From positions 1-64,000 of the forward strand of contig CAKSYU010000002.1 in the NCBI GenBank assembly GCA_934524965.1: a DNA stretch of 64,000 bases. Direction: 5' to 3'. Made by a program: the position numbers and the translations under genes. The notes under the pieces were generated by a model. The model saw nothing but the letters and a program-made list of their open reading frames with translations. It was not told the DNA's origin and made no database searches. Source of the stretch: an uncultured Angelakisella sp. (GTDB lineage Bacteria; Bacillota; Clostridia; Oscillospirales; Ruminococcaceae). Below are positions 17,314 through 25,665 of this stretch, piece after piece (the first letter of the stretch is position 1; every line of letters begins with the position of its first letter).

Positions 17314-18012
17314 ATGGAAGAAGCCACTGCCCTGAAGATCATTGCGGAGATCCACAGCGATTTCCCCACCAAGTTCGGGATCCCCCGCCAGAGCGGACTG
17401 GTGCCGGAGCTGGAATCGCTGGTGGTGTTCCGCCCCGAGTACCGCGTGCCGGAGGCGCTGCGGGGAATTGAGGGCTACAGCCACCTGTGGCTGCTGTGGC
17501 AGTTTTCAGAAACAGTGCGGGAGGACTGGCGCCCCACTGTGCGTCCGCCGCGGCTGGGCGGCAACCGTCGGGTAGGGGTATTTGCCCGCCGGTCACCGTT
17601 CCGCCCTAATGCCATCGGGCTTTCCTGCGTGCGGCTGGTTGCCGTGGAGCGCCACCCCCAGTGGGGCATGGTACTGCGGGTCGCGGGCGCCGACCTGATG
17701 GACGGTACCCCCATTTATGATGTAAAGCCCTATCTTCCCCACGCCGACTGCCACCCCGAAGCCACCGGCGGCTATTCCGCCGAGGGACTGGCACACGCCC
17801 TTACCGTGGTGCTGCCGCCCCAATGGGAGGAAAAGATCCCGCCGGAGCGCCGCACGGCACTGCGGGCGGTACTGGCGCAGGACCCCCGACCGGCGTACCA
17901 GCAGGACAGCGACCGTGTGTACGGCTTCCCCTTTGCGGGGCTGGAGATCCGCTTTACCGTCTGCGGCGATACTCTGACGGTCTGCGGAGTCTCCCCTGCC
18001 GAAAAACCATGA
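17314..18012 (+). CDS. trmO: tRNA (t6A37-N6)-methyltransferase TrmO (TsaA family)
   Basis: The 232-residue protein has the TsaA/TrmO beta-barrel: IIAEIHSDFPTKFGIPRQSG at the N-terminus, RGIEGYSHLWLLWQF, then VGVFARRSPFRPNAIGLSCV and GTPIYDVKPYLPHAD. TrmO uses S-adenosylmethionine to methylate N6 of threonylcarbamoyl-A37, the base made by TsaD. An extra C-terminal part ends with YGFPFAGLEIRFTV, common in this family. Start supported by GGAGGAGGAG. It is preceded by the cloverleaf repeat. Confidence 0.88.
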   Translation: MEEATALKIIAEIHSDFPTKFGIPRQSGLVPELESLVVFRPEYRVPEALRGIEGYSHLWLLWQFSETVREDWRPTVRPPRLGGNRRVGVFARRSPFRPNAIGLSCVRLVAVERHPQWGMVLRVAGADLMDGTPIYDVKPYLPHADCHPEATGGYSAEGLAHALTVVLPPQWEEKIPPERRTALRAVLAQDPRPAYQQDSDRVYGFPFAGLEIRFTVCGDTLTVCGVSPAEKP

Positions 18013-18040
18013 ACGATTTGTTAAAAGGGCGGCGGACGCA

Positions 18041-18070
18041 TTGCTTTTCCCCCGCCTTTTCGGTTATGAT
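18041..18070 (+). promoter_or_regulatory. Promoter of the patatin gene
   Basis: TTGCTT (18041-18046), 18-bp spacer, TATGAT (18065-18070), about 50 bp before the start codon. Confidence 0.65.
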
Positions 18071-18120
18071 GAGAGTGGAATAGAAGCCCCGTCTGCGGGC
18101 TGTGAAAGGAGAAAACGACT

Positions 18121-19281
18121 ATGCTGGGTTTAGCACTGGAGGGCGGCGGCGCCAAAGGCGCCTATGAGATCGGCGCGTACCGAGCGCTGACCGAACTGGG
18201 CTACCGCTTTGATGTCATCTGCGGTGTTTCTATCGGCGCCATCAATGCGGCACTGCTGGCACAGGGAGACTGCGACCGCGCGGCGGAATTCTGGGAGACC
18301 ATGTCCAATGACGACCTGTTTTCCGAAAAGGATAAGGGCTTTCTGGAGATCATCAACCGTCAGGTAAACCTCAATACCCTTTCGGCACTCAAGGAAAATA
18401 TTAAAACCGCGCTGGAGAACGGCGGCATTGATACCTCCCGCATCCGCGCTTTTCTGGAGCAGAACATTGACCCCGAGCGGCTGCTGGCAAGTCCTGTGGA
18501 TTACGGCATGATCGCCGTGGCGTTTCCGGAGCTGCAGCCGCTGATCGCCTATAAAAAGGACATGTCACCCGAAAATGTCATTGACCATGTGCTTGCTTCC
18601 GCCACCTTTCCCGGTTTTCAGCAGACTGCCATCGGGGAGCGGAAATACCTTGACGGCGGGCTGTATGACGCCTGCCCCTATAACGAGCTGCTGGACTACG
18701 GCTGCGACGAGGTCATCGCCATTCGTCTTAACGGCTTCGGCATCATTCACCCGCTGCGGGATAAGGAAAAGATCCGTCAAATCTTCCCCAGCGAGCAGCT
18801 GGGACCGGTCATGCGGTTTGACCCCGCCAACAGCCGCTGCAATATCCAGATGGGCTACTATGATACCATGCGGCAGATGAAGGGGCTGCCCGGACAGCTT
18901 TACTATTTCAGCACCGCTGCCGATGGCTTCGCGGTTTTCTCCGCGCTGCCGGAGGAGGCGATCCGTGCCGCTGCCATTCCGCTGCGCCTTTCCGACGGGC
19001 TTTCCCCCCGCCGCGCGCTGTTCGAGCACATTCTGCCCGCCATCGCCGCGGAGTTGCACCTGCCGCGGGAAGCGGGCTATGACGACCTGCTGCTGGCGCT
19101 GCTGGAACAGCGCGCCGAGCAGCTCCGGATCGGACGCTTCCGCTGGTACACCCCCGCCGAGCTGCAGGCGGTCATTGCCGCCTCCACCGCCCTGCCGGAG
19201 GAGCCGCGCCGTCCCCTGCTGCGCAGCCGCCCGCTGGAGGCTGCCGAAATTCTTGCTGCCGCGCTGCCAGACCTTGGCTGA
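18121..19281 (+). CDS. Patatin-like phospholipase
   Basis: The 386-residue protein shows the three patatin signatures: oxyanion loop EGGGAKGAY (residues 7-15), nucleophile elbow GVSIG with Ser37, and the catalytic Asp in KYLDGGLYD near 176. Such enzymes are Ser-Asp dyad lipid acyl hydrolases. There is no signal peptide or membrane span, so it should be cytosolic or peripheral. The region after about residue 250 has no motif I know. GAAAGGAG ribosome site; monocistronic between two promoters. Confidence 0.9.
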   Translation: MLGLALEGGGAKGAYEIGAYRALTELGYRFDVICGVSIGAINAALLAQGDCDRAAEFWETMSNDDLFSEKDKGFLEIINRQVNLNTLSALKENIKTALENGGIDTSRIRAFLEQNIDPERLLASPVDYGMIAVAFPELQPLIAYKKDMSPENVIDHVLASATFPGFQQTAIGERKYLDGGLYDACPYNELLDYGCDEVIAIRLNGFGIIHPLRDKEKIRQIFPSEQLGPVMRFDPANSRCNIQMGYYDTMRQMKGLPGQLYYFSTAADGFAVFSALPEEAIRAAAIPLRLSDGLSPRRALFEHILPAIAAELHLPREAGYDDLLLALLEQRAEQLRIGRFRWYTPAELQAVIAASTALPEEPRRPLLRSRPLEAAEILAAALPDLG

Positions 19282-19355
19282 TGGGCAGTTTTGTTGCGCT
19301 TTTCTTCTCTTTTTGCCCCCTTTTTGTGCGATAAGGAGATTTGATGCAGGATATC

Positions 19356-19383
19356 TTGCATTTGCGGCAAAAAGGACTATAAT
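19356..19383 (+). promoter_or_regulatory. Promoter of the MATE exporter operon
   Basis: TTGCAT (19356-19361), 16 bp, TATAAT (19378-19383). Confidence 0.75.
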
Positions 19384-19433
19384 ACCCTTACCCTATAAGA
19401 CTATTCCCTGCCGGAAAAGGAGCTGTTATTCCC

Positions 19434-20810
19434 TTGGCTACTGCACGCCATAAATATGAAATAGATATGTGTACCGGCAGCCTGCCGCAGAAGATCCTGC
19501 TGTTTTCGCTGCCGCTGATGGCAACGGGCATGCTGCAACTGCTCTTCAATGCCGCCGATATTATCGTAGTCGGGCGGTATGTGGGCAGCCACGCGCTGGC
19601 GGCGGTCGGCTCCAACGGTTCCATCATCAACCTGATTGTCAATCTGTTCATGGGCATTTCTATCGGCGGCAGCGCCGTTATTGCCCAGCACTACGGCGCC
19701 GGTCAGTACGAAGATGTCTCCGAAGCCACCCACACCTGTATGCTGGTGGGGCTCATCAGCGGCTTTTTTGTCATGGCGATCGGCGTCTGCTTTACGCCGG
19801 CGATCCTGCGCATGATGGATACCCCCGATGATGTGTTGCCGCTGGCGATACTGTACCTGCGCATCTACTTTTTGGGTATGCCAGGCAGCATGCTGTATAA
19901 CTTCGGCGCGGCGGTTCTGCGCGGCGTGGGTGATACCCGCCGTCCGCTGCTGTTCCTCTTTTTCGCCGGCATTGTCAATGTCGGGCTGAACCTGCTGCTG
20001 GTCATTCAGTTCAATATGAGCGTGGCTGGCGTCGGCATTGCCACCGTTGTCTCACAGTATATTTCCGCCGGGCTGGTGCTGTGGTGCATGCTGAAGACCG
20101 ACGGCTGCTACCATATCGTCCTCAAACAGCTGCGGTTGCATCGGGATAAGCTCGTCCGGATCCTTCAGATCGGTGTGCCTGCCGGCTTGCAGGGCGCTAT
20201 CTTCTCCATCTCCAATGTACTTATCCAGTCCTCCATCAATTCTTTCGGCAGTATTGCCATGGCAGGCAATGCCGCTGCCGTCAACATCGAGGGCTTTGTC
20301 TTTACCAGCTGCAACTCGGTGGCGCAGGCTTCCCTTACCTTTACCAGCCAGAACCTTGGAGCGGGACTGTATAAGCGTCTACGGGGCATCACCATCTGGT
20401 GCCTGGTGCTGGGCGTACTGCTGGCGGAGATCACCGGCTTTATCGCCTACGGCTTCGGCACCCCGCTGCTTTCCTTCTATAATAAGGACGCCGAAGTTAT
20501 CTCGATGGGTCTTATCCGTCTGATGATCGTCGGCACCACCTACGGTCTGGACGCCATCATGGACGTTCTGGCGGATATTATCCGCGGTATGGGCAGCTCC
20601 GTTCTGCCCATGATCGTCACCCTGATCGGTGCCTGCGGCTTCCGTGTGGTGTGGATCTACACGGTATTTGCCGCCTACCACGATCTGCGGGTCTTGTATA
20701 TCTCCTACCCCATCAGCTGGATTTTGACTTCGCTCACCCACCTCGTCTGTTATTTCATCGTCAAGCGCCGACGGCTGCGCGGCGTCACGGAGGGAGTTCC
20801 ATCAGTATGA
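19434..20810 (+). CDS. MATE family efflux transporter
   Basis: A 458-residue, 12-helix membrane protein. N-terminal features MCTGSLPQKILLFSLPLMAT, the conserved ADIIVVGRYVGSHALAAVG and the internal-repeat counterpart (AVNIEGFVFTSCNSVAQASLTF) are typical of MATE/NorM-DinF antiporters that expel cationic compounds with Na+ or H+. The start is a TTG at 19434 after AAAAGGAG; the next in-frame ATG (19467) is a less likely alternative. Its stop overlaps the next gene by 4 bp (ATGA). Confidence 0.92.
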   Translation: MATARHKYEIDMCTGSLPQKILLFSLPLMATGMLQLLFNAADIIVVGRYVGSHALAAVGSNGSIINLIVNLFMGISIGGSAVIAQHYGAGQYEDVSEATHTCMLVGLISGFFVMAIGVCFTPAILRMMDTPDDVLPLAILYLRIYFLGMPGSMLYNFGAAVLRGVGDTRRPLLFLFFAGIVNVGLNLLLVIQFNMSVAGVGIATVVSQYISAGLVLWCMLKTDGCYHIVLKQLRLHRDKLVRILQIGVPAGLQGAIFSISNVLIQSSINSFGSIAMAGNAAAVNIEGFVFTSCNSVAQASLTFTSQNLGAGLYKRLRGITIWCLVLGVLLAEITGFIAYGFGTPLLSFYNKDAEVISMGLIRLMIVGTTYGLDAIMDVLADIIRGMGSSVLPMIVTLIGACGFRVVWIYTVFAAYHDLRVLYISYPISWILTSLTHLVCYFIVKRRRLRGVTEGVPSV

Positions 20811-21292
20811 ACCGCATGAAACTGACCGCCCTGTTCCTTGCCCTGCTGCTGGCAGTGATACTTGCCGCCTGCGGCAACCCCATCAGTGAGATCGTCCACG
20901 GTGATACACCGCCTGTCCAGACTCCCGATACTCCCGATGAACCCACGCCCGAACCCGAGCCGGAGCCGGAGGAGACCGAGGAGGAGTGCCGTGCCCGTCT
21001 GGTTAAAAAGATGGAGGACATCTTTGCAGCGGCGGAACCGATGGAAAACTACACCTTTGTCCTCAATGATCCGGTGACGGTGGAGGGACGGGAGTATTAC
21101 TACGGTGTGTGGCAGCGCATCATTACCGACTATGATACCCAGTCCCGTTACCTTTCCACCGTGGCGGAGTTCTTCATTACTCCCGACGGCGAGGAATGCT
21201 ACATCGGTAACTATTACCCCGCCAATGAGGGGAATGGCGAAACGGTGGTCTTTTCCTCCGGCAACATCTTTGAGGAGATCAATAACGGCTGA
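20807..21292 (+). CDS. Small lipoprotein, unknown
   Basis: 161 residues. MNRMKLTALFLALLLAVILAAC is a lipoprotein signal (lipobox LAAC), followed by an acidic Pro/Glu/Asp linker (about 40-62) and a compact C-terminal domain of about 95 residues. I recognise no family. The ATG at 20807 overlaps the MATE stop by 4 bp and has GGAGGGAG, so it is probably co-translated with the exporter; a functional link is only inferred from this. Confidence 0.75.
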   Translation: MNRMKLTALFLALLLAVILAACGNPISEIVHGDTPPVQTPDTPDEPTPEPEPEPEETEEECRARLVKKMEDIFAAAEPMENYTFVLNDPVTVEGREYYYGVWQRIITDYDTQSRYLSTVAEFFITPDGEECYIGNYYPANEGNGETVVFSSGNIFEEINNG

Positions 21293-21302
21293 CAAAAATC
21301 CC

Positions 21303-21331
21303 TCCCCTGCCCCACGGCAGGGGATTTTTTT
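21303..21331 (+). terminator. Terminator of the MATE-lipoprotein operon
   Basis: TCCCCTGCC / GGCAGGGGA, 9-bp perfect stem, 4-nt loop, then seven T. Confidence 0.92.
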
Positions 21332-21426
21332 GCGCCCATTTTATTTTTTACGGTTCTATCCGCCGCTGGCAGCCGGTAAATATCTATCGTCCGCCGTATT
21401 TCACTGTCACCTGCCGGAGGTATCCC

Positions 21427-22530
21427 ATGAAAAAAACCGCTTTGACCGCTCTTGCCGTTTTATTTGCCCTGCTGCTCCTTGCCGTTCTGCTCTTTACCGG
21501 CATTTACTTTACCCGCCTGCAAAGCGCCGCTTCCATTCAGCAGATCACCCATTACAGCGATGGCTATAACCTGTACCGCATGAATGTGCGCTATAACTAC
21601 AGCCTTGATGACATCATCGGGTACGGCATCACCGACGACCAAAGCATGGTAGATGCTATCCTACGCGAGGCGCTGCCGCTGCTGCCTGTTTCCATACAGG
21701 CACCCTCCTTTGGCTGTACCGCCTTTACCGTGACAGACAACACCGGCACTGTCCATATGGGGCGCAACTACGATTTCCGCAACGATACCTCCGCCATGGT
21801 GGTGTACTGCGCCCCCAAGGGCGGCTACCGCTCGGTGGCATTCGCCGCTTTGGATAACATCGGGGCAAACGCGCCGCTGGAAAGCATGAAAGCCCGCTTT
21901 GCCGCCCTCACCGCGCCTTTCATCTGTCTGGACGGTCTGAACGAGAAAGGAGTTTCCATCGCCGTGCTGACACTGGATAGTGACCCCACCTACCAGCAGA
22001 CCGGCAAGCCGGTTATCGCGCCTACTTTGGCGATCCGGCTGGTGCTGGACCGCGCGGCGACGACCGCCGAGGCGGTGGAACTGCTGCGCAGCTATGATAT
22101 GTTCGCTTCCGGCGGCAGGGACTATCACTTTTACATCACCGATTCCACCGGTGACGGTCGGGTGGTGGAATATGACTGTGACGACCCTGCCCGCCCATTA
22201 GTGGATACCCCTGCGGCGGCTGCCACCAATTTTTACGCGCTTTATGCGGTCAGAGTGAAGCCTGACCGGCGAAACGGCATTTACGGGCACGGCAAGGAGC
22301 GCTATGACACCGTTTTACGGGTACTTGCCGAACAGAAAAACACTCTTAGCGATATGACGGTATGGGACGCCCTGCGTGCCGCCGCGCAGGAGCCTGACCC
22401 CGAGGATATCACCAGCAACACCCAGTGGTCTATCAGCTTCAATAATACCGACCTCACCGCCGAGGTAGCGCTGCGCCGCCATTGGGAGCAGGTTTTCCGC
22501 TTCCGGCTGACCGCCGATACCGTAACATAG
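21427..22530 (+). CDS. Membrane-anchored C45/choloylglycine-type Ntn hydrolase
   Basis: 367 residues. Residues about 5-28 are a hydrophobic N-terminal helix, then SFGCTAFTVTD with candidate nucleophile Cys97, VHMGRNYDFRNDTS and CLDGLNEKGVSIAVL. These are motifs of the linear amide C-N hydrolase group (acyl-CoA:6-APA acyltransferase / peptidase C45 / bile-salt-hydrolase-like). The extracytoplasmic placement, if the helix is an anchor, suggests an N-acyl amide or peptide substrate; bile acids or penicillins are not proven. RBS CGGAGG before the ATG. No strong promoter seen in the 96-bp gap upstream. Confidence 0.8.
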   Translation: MKKTALTALAVLFALLLLAVLLFTGIYFTRLQSAASIQQITHYSDGYNLYRMNVRYNYSLDDIIGYGITDDQSMVDAILREALPLLPVSIQAPSFGCTAFTVTDNTGTVHMGRNYDFRNDTSAMVVYCAPKGGYRSVAFAALDNIGANAPLESMKARFAALTAPFICLDGLNEKGVSIAVLTLDSDPTYQQTGKPVIAPTLAIRLVLDRAATTAEAVELLRSYDMFASGGRDYHFYITDSTGDGRVVEYDCDDPARPLVDTPAAAATNFYALYAVRVKPDRRNGIYGHGKERYDTVLRVLAEQKNTLSDMTVWDALRAAAQEPDPEDITSNTQWSISFNNTDLTAEVALRRHWEQVFRFRLTADTVT

Positions 22531-22556
22531 GAGCAGTAGCTCTCCCCTAAGCATGG

Positions 22557-22581
22557 AAAATCCCCCTTTCGGGGGATTTTT
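22557..22581. terminator. Bidirectional terminator between C45 hydrolase and tspO
   Basis: AAAATCCCCC-TTTC-GGGGGATTTTT: the stem has A- and T-tracts on both sides, so it can serve the two convergent genes. Confidence 0.92.
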
Positions 22582-22583
22582 GT

Positions 22584-23051
22584 TCAGCGGTTCAAAAGCC
22601 AGATGGCAATGTTGAGGTATGCCGCAAAGCACAACCAGATAAGATACGGGATTTGGAGATATGCCGCCTTGGGGCTGGTTCGTTCAAAACGCAGAGTCAT
22701 TGCCATTGCCAGCGCGATAAGGAGCAGCAGCCACAGCGCCGCAAAGCCCCGCATCTCCCACCGGAAAAAGAAAAACGACCACAGGTAGTTGATCAGTAGC
22801 TGTCTTGCGTAAATGCGGATCGCCCCGCCTGCCGCGGCTGGCTCGGTATTTATCACCATTGCCAGCCCTATCGCCATCAGCAGATATAAGACACTCCACA
22901 CCGCCGGGAACAGCCAGCCCGGCGGTGAAGCCGGCGGTTTGATCAGCTCCGGATAGCCTACCCCGCTGCCGGAAAGCAGCCCCGCCAGTGCGCCGCCTGC
23001 TATTGTCGGCAGGATCGTCCACAGGTATGTTTTCCACGGTTTTCGCTTCAT
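22584..23051 (-). CDS. tspO: TspO/MBR family protein
   Basis: 155 residues with five membrane helices. The signature segment KPPASPPGWLFPAVWSVLYL lies at about 38-57 and the WSFFFFRWEMRG loop and the final PYLIWLCFAAYLNIAIW are standard for TspO tryptophan-rich sensory proteins, which bind porphyrins and other ligands. The physiological role in Clostridia is not settled. AAAGGGGG ribosome site; convergent with the C45 hydrolase and divergent from the XRE regulator. Confidence 0.93.
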   Translation of the reverse strand: MKRKPWKTYLWTILPTIAGGALAGLLSGSGVGYPELIKPPASPPGWLFPAVWSVLYLLMAIGLAMVINTEPAAAGGAIRIYARQLLINYLWSFFFFRWEMRGFAALWLLLLIALAMAMTLRFERTSPKAAYLQIPYLIWLCFAAYLNIAIWLLNR

Positions 23052-23145
23052 TAGCCGCGCCCCCTTTCCTTTTAGTATATGTCGTGGTATTTAGGCTTAT
23101 ACGGGCGGCAGCTGTCCCTATCCCCGCCATGTTAAAATCTGTTGC

Positions 23146-23175
23146 TTGCCACCGCACCGCGTTCTGTGCCATAAT
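23146..23175 (+). promoter_or_regulatory. Promoter of the membrane XRE operon
   Basis: TTGCCA (23146-23151), 18 bp, CATAAT (23170-23175). Confidence 0.6.
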
Positions 23176-23205
23176 AGCGGGTAGGAACCGGAAAGGGGCG
23201 ATACC

Positions 23206-23748
23206 GTGCTGGGCGAAAATATTAAGGCGCTGCGAAAGGCAAAAGGACTTTCCCAGCAGGAGCTGGCGGAGCGGCTGCATGTGGTGCGGCAGACGGTAAG
23301 CAAATGGGAACAAGGACTCTCGGTGCCCGATGCCGACCTGCTGGTGCGGCTGGCGGAAGCCCTAGAGGTAACGGTGGCGGAGCTGCTGGGCACCCCGGAA
23401 CCGGAAAGCACCGTCCCCCGGGAGCCACAGGCGATATTGGCGGATAAACTGGGCGCCCTTACCGGCGAACTGGCGGAACAGAATAAACGGCGCCGCCGCT
23501 TCTGGAAATGGGTCGCGATCGCGGCGGGGGCGTGCACCCTGCTGCTCCTGCCGGAGCTGACCGCCGCCCTGCTGCTGATGAACGGCTTTTCCGGTAGTTC
23601 CAACGGCAGCATCGGCATCATCGGCGGTGCTGATGGACCCACTGCCATTTTTATTACGGCGGGCTTCCCGTGGGGGCTGGTGCTGACGGTATTGCTTTGC
23701 GCGGCGCTTTCCGTACTGGGTATCGTTATGTGCCGCCGACCGGAATAA
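23206..23748 (+). CDS. Membrane-tethered XRE regulator with a GGADGPT motif
   Basis: 180 residues from a GTG start (AAAGGGG upstream). Residues 5-60 are a helix-turn-helix of the XRE/Cro type (LSQQELAERLHVVRQTVSKWEQG). After a polar linker come two hydrophobic helices (about 102-125 and 156-175). The loop between them reads SIGIIGGADGPTAIFIT (135-151), which resembles the ion-binding GGADGPT segment of the beta subunit of Na+-pumping decarboxylases (OadB/GcdB). The combination suggests a membrane sensor; the ligand is unknown. A lipoprotein gene follows 10 bp later. Confidence 0.8.
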   Translation: MLGENIKALRKAKGLSQQELAERLHVVRQTVSKWEQGLSVPDADLLVRLAEALEVTVAELLGTPEPESTVPREPQAILADKLGALTGELAEQNKRRRRFWKWVAIAAGACTLLLLPELTAALLLMNGFSGSSNGSIGIIGGADGPTAIFITAGFPWGLVLTVLLCAALSVLGIVMCRRPE

Positions 23749-23758
23749 GGAGGAAACT

Positions 23759-24187
23759 ATGAAACGAATTATAATGTTGATCCTTGCGGGGCTTTTACTG
23801 CTGACCGGCTGCGGCGGGCAGGAGATCAAATACCGCATCGAGGGAAAGGACTGGCAGATCGTCACGGTGCAGTCCGCCGAGGACGGCAAGGTGATCGCCG
23901 TAGGAGAAAGCATGCGGGAGATCTACCCCGAAGCCGAAGTGATTGGGCTGACCTGCAAGGCGGAAAACGGCAGGCTCTCCTTTAATATGGGCGAACAAAG
24001 CTGGGAGGGCAGCTACACCCGCACGGACAGCAGCGGCGTGGAAGCGGCGATTTATACCGTTACACTGGAGGGGGAAAGCGGTCCCGCGGCGGTTGCCGCA
24101 ACGGTGCGGCAGGACGGCTCCGCCGAGCAGACGCTGGTCATGCAGCTGAGCGGCTGGTCGCTGTATTTTACGGCAGCAGCGGAATAA
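23759..24187 (+). CDS. Small lipoprotein, unknown
   Basis: 142 residues: MKRIIMLILAGLLLLTGC (lipobox LTGC) then a beta-rich domain with KDWQIVTVQSAEDGKVIAVG. No family recognised. It lies 10 bp after the membrane XRE gene with a GGAGG site and shares its terminator, so the two are probably one operon. Confidence 0.75.
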   Translation: MKRIIMLILAGLLLLTGCGGQEIKYRIEGKDWQIVTVQSAEDGKVIAVGESMREIYPEAEVIGLTCKAENGRLSFNMGEQSWEGSYTRTDSSGVEAAIYTVTLEGESGPAAVAATVRQDGSAEQTLVMQLSGWSLYFTAAAE

Positions 24188-24201
24188 AAGACGATTTGCG
24201 G

Positions 24202-24252
24202 GGTTTTCGGTCATGTATCCCGAAAGGGCTTGACCGAAAGCCTTTTCTTTTT
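24202..24252 (+). terminator. Terminator of the XRE-lipoprotein operon
   Basis: GGTTTTCGGTCA pairs with TGACCGAAAGCC (12 bp, one G-U) across a 17-nt loop and is followed by TTTTCTTTTT. Confidence 0.85.
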
Positions 24253-24367
24253 GCCTTGTGAAAGAGAAAAATGAAAATTGACATATTAGAAATCGAGAGA
24301 ATAAGTGAGAAAACAAGAGAAAATAAAAGTATGATATACTGTAAATTAAAATTCAGCAAAATCTCCC

Positions 24368-24396
24368 TTGACACCGGCAGGGGGCGCCGCTATAAT
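24368..24396 (+). promoter_or_regulatory. rplM-rpsI promoter
   Basis: A perfect TTGACA (24368-24373), 17-bp spacer and TATAAT (24391-24396), as expected for a ribosomal-protein operon. An AT-rich tract upstream (24250-24360) could be an UP-element and contains a second weaker -10 (TATACT, near 24337). Confidence 0.92.
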
Positions 24397-24416
24397 AATC
24401 ATTGTCGCTTTGTATG

Positions 24417-24440
24417 TGCGCCTGAACTTCATGGGGCGCA
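24417..24440 (+). promoter_or_regulatory. Hairpin in the rplM leader (possible L13-leader regulation)
   Basis: TGCGCC pairs with GGCGCA across a 12-nt loop, about 14 nt after the expected transcription start and ahead of the ribosome site. Leaders of rplM in Firmicutes often carry an autoregulatory hairpin bound by L13. The position fits; the sequence match to the known L13 leader was not tested. Confidence 0.35.
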
Positions 24441-24476
24441 GAAAGAAAGCTAACAAATATTCAGGAGGAAAAAGAT

Positions 24477-24896
24477 ATGTCCACTACCATGGCAAAGCCC
24501 GGCATGGAACGCAAATGGTACATCATCGATGCTGCCGGCAAGCCGCTGGGCCGCACCGCTGAGAAAGCCGCTGTTCTGCTGCGCGGCAAGCACAAGCCCA
24601 CCTATACCCCCCACGTTGACTGCGGTGATCATGTTATCATCATCAACGCTGCCCAGGCTGTCCTCACCGGTCGCAAGCTGGAGCAGAAGTACTATCGTCA
24701 TCATTCCGGCTATGTAGGCGGTCTGAAGGAAGTACAGTACAAGACCCTGATGGCGGAGACCCCCGAAAAGGCGATGATGCTCGCCGTTAAGGGCATGATC
24801 CCCGATAATACCATCGGCCGCAAGGCGCTGACCCGCTGCCGCGTTTACCGCGATGCCAACCACGGTCATGCCGCCCAGAAGCCCGAAGAAATTTGA
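24477..24896 (+). CDS. rplM: 50S ribosomal protein L13
   Basis: 139 residues with the L13 core: WYIIDAAGKPLGRTAEKAA, GDHVIIINAAQAVLTGRKLEQK and VKGMIPDNTIGRKALTRCRVY. L13 binds 23S rRNA early in assembly. AGGAGG ribosome site. Cotranscribed with rpsI 19 bp downstream, the usual arrangement. Confidence 0.97.
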   Translation: MSTTMAKPGMERKWYIIDAAGKPLGRTAEKAAVLLRGKHKPTYTPHVDCGDHVIIINAAQAVLTGRKLEQKYYRHHSGYVGGLKEVQYKTLMAETPEKAMMLAVKGMIPDNTIGRKALTRCRVYRDANHGHAAQKPEEI

Positions 24897-24915
24897 TCGA
24901 AAGGAGAAATAATCC

Positions 24916-25317
24916 ATGTACGAGAGCAAAAATCCCTACTACTACGGCACCGGTCGTAGAAAGAGCTCCGTTGCCCGCGTCCGTCTGTACGCCGGCACCG
25001 GTAAGATCACCATCAATGGCAGAGACATCGACGATTATTTCGGCCTTGAGACTCTGAAGCTGATCGTCCGTCAGCCCATGGCACTGACCGATACCCTGGG
25101 TCAGTTCGATGTAGTTTGCACCGTCGCAGGCGGCGGCGTTTCCGGTCAGGCCGGCGCTGTTCGTCACGGCATTGCCCGCGCCCTGCTGCAGCATGGCGAT
25201 GAAATGCGTCCCATTCTGAAGAAAGCCGGTCTGTTGACCCGCGACCCCAGAATGAAGGAGCGCAAGAAGTACGGCTTGAAGGCTGCCCGCCGCGCGCCTC
25301 AGTTCAGCAAGCGCTGA
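24916..25317 (+). CDS. rpsI: 30S ribosomal protein S9
   Basis: 133 residues: [23 protein letters not shown] at the N-terminus, [21 protein letters not shown] in the centre and the conserved basic tail ending QFSKR, whose last residues reach the P-site tRNA. AAAGGAG ribosome site; terminator follows. Confidence 0.97.
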   Translation: MYESKNPYYYGTGRRKSSVARVRLYAGTGKITINGRDIDDYFGLETLKLIVRQPMALTDTLGQFDVVCTVAGGGVSGQAGAVRHGIARALLQHGDEMRPILKKAGLLTRDPRMKERKKYGLKAARRAPQFSKR

Positions 25318-25347
25318 TTCAAGACCTGTACGATCCTTTGTATGGCA

Positions 25348-25381
25348 CAGACCCCCAGCTTTGGTTGGGGGTCTGCTTTTT
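25348..25381 (+). terminator. rplM-rpsI terminator
   Basis: CAGACCCCCAGC / GTTGGGGGTCTG (12 bp), loop TTTG, then CTTTTT. Confidence 0.92.
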
Positions 25382-25413
25382 GCCAAAAACGCAAGTTTTT
25401 TGCCGACAGCCTA

Positions 25414-25442
25414 TTGACAACACGGCTGTAAAATGATATTAT
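25414..25442 (+). promoter_or_regulatory. tRNA-Leu(CAG) promoter
   Basis: TTGACA (25414-25419), 17 bp, TATTAT (25437-25442), 14 bp before the mature tRNA 5' end. Confidence 0.85.
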
Positions 25443-25456
25443 AACTAAGCTGACCT

Positions 25457-25543
25457 GCGGATGTGGCGGAATAGGCAGACGCGCTAGATTCAGGTTCTAG
25501 TGGTAGCAATACTGTATGGGTTCAAGTCCCTTCATCCGCACCA
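25457..25543 (+). tRNA. tRNA-Leu (anticodon CAG)
   Basis: 87 nt with encoded CCA. Acceptor arms GCGGATG / CATCCGC, anticodon stem CTAGA / TCTAG with loop TTCAGGT (anticodon CAG), a long class II variable arm and the T-loop GGTTCAAGTCC. Reads the leucine codon CUG. Confidence 0.96.
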
Positions 25544-25545
25544 AT

Positions 25546-25574
25546 AAAAAAGACGCCTTTTGGGCGTCTTTTTT
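25546..25574 (+). terminator. Terminator of tRNA-Leu(CAG)
   Basis: A6-GACGCC-TTTTG-GGCGTC-T6, beginning 3 nt after the tRNA CCA end. Confidence 0.9.
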
Positions 25575-25608
25575 ATTTGCACAGCACACGGGTGCTAATC
25601 AAACACAA

Positions 25609-25639
25609 GGGGGGGACCCGCAAAGGTTCCCCCTTTTTT
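25609..25639 (+). repeat. tRNA-linked hairpin repeat (single unit)
   Basis: GGGGGGACC-CGCAAA-GGTTCCCCC followed by six T, 70 bp downstream of tRNA-Leu(CAG). Nearly the same hairpin (GGGGGAACC-TTTGCGG-GTTCCCCC as read on the plus strand) occurs at 58084-58107 downstream of tRNA-Leu(CAA), in the same orientation relative to the tRNA. Here it could act as a second terminator. Confidence 0.7.
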
Positions 25640-25665
25640 ATATTATTCTCGCCTTATAAGGTCGG

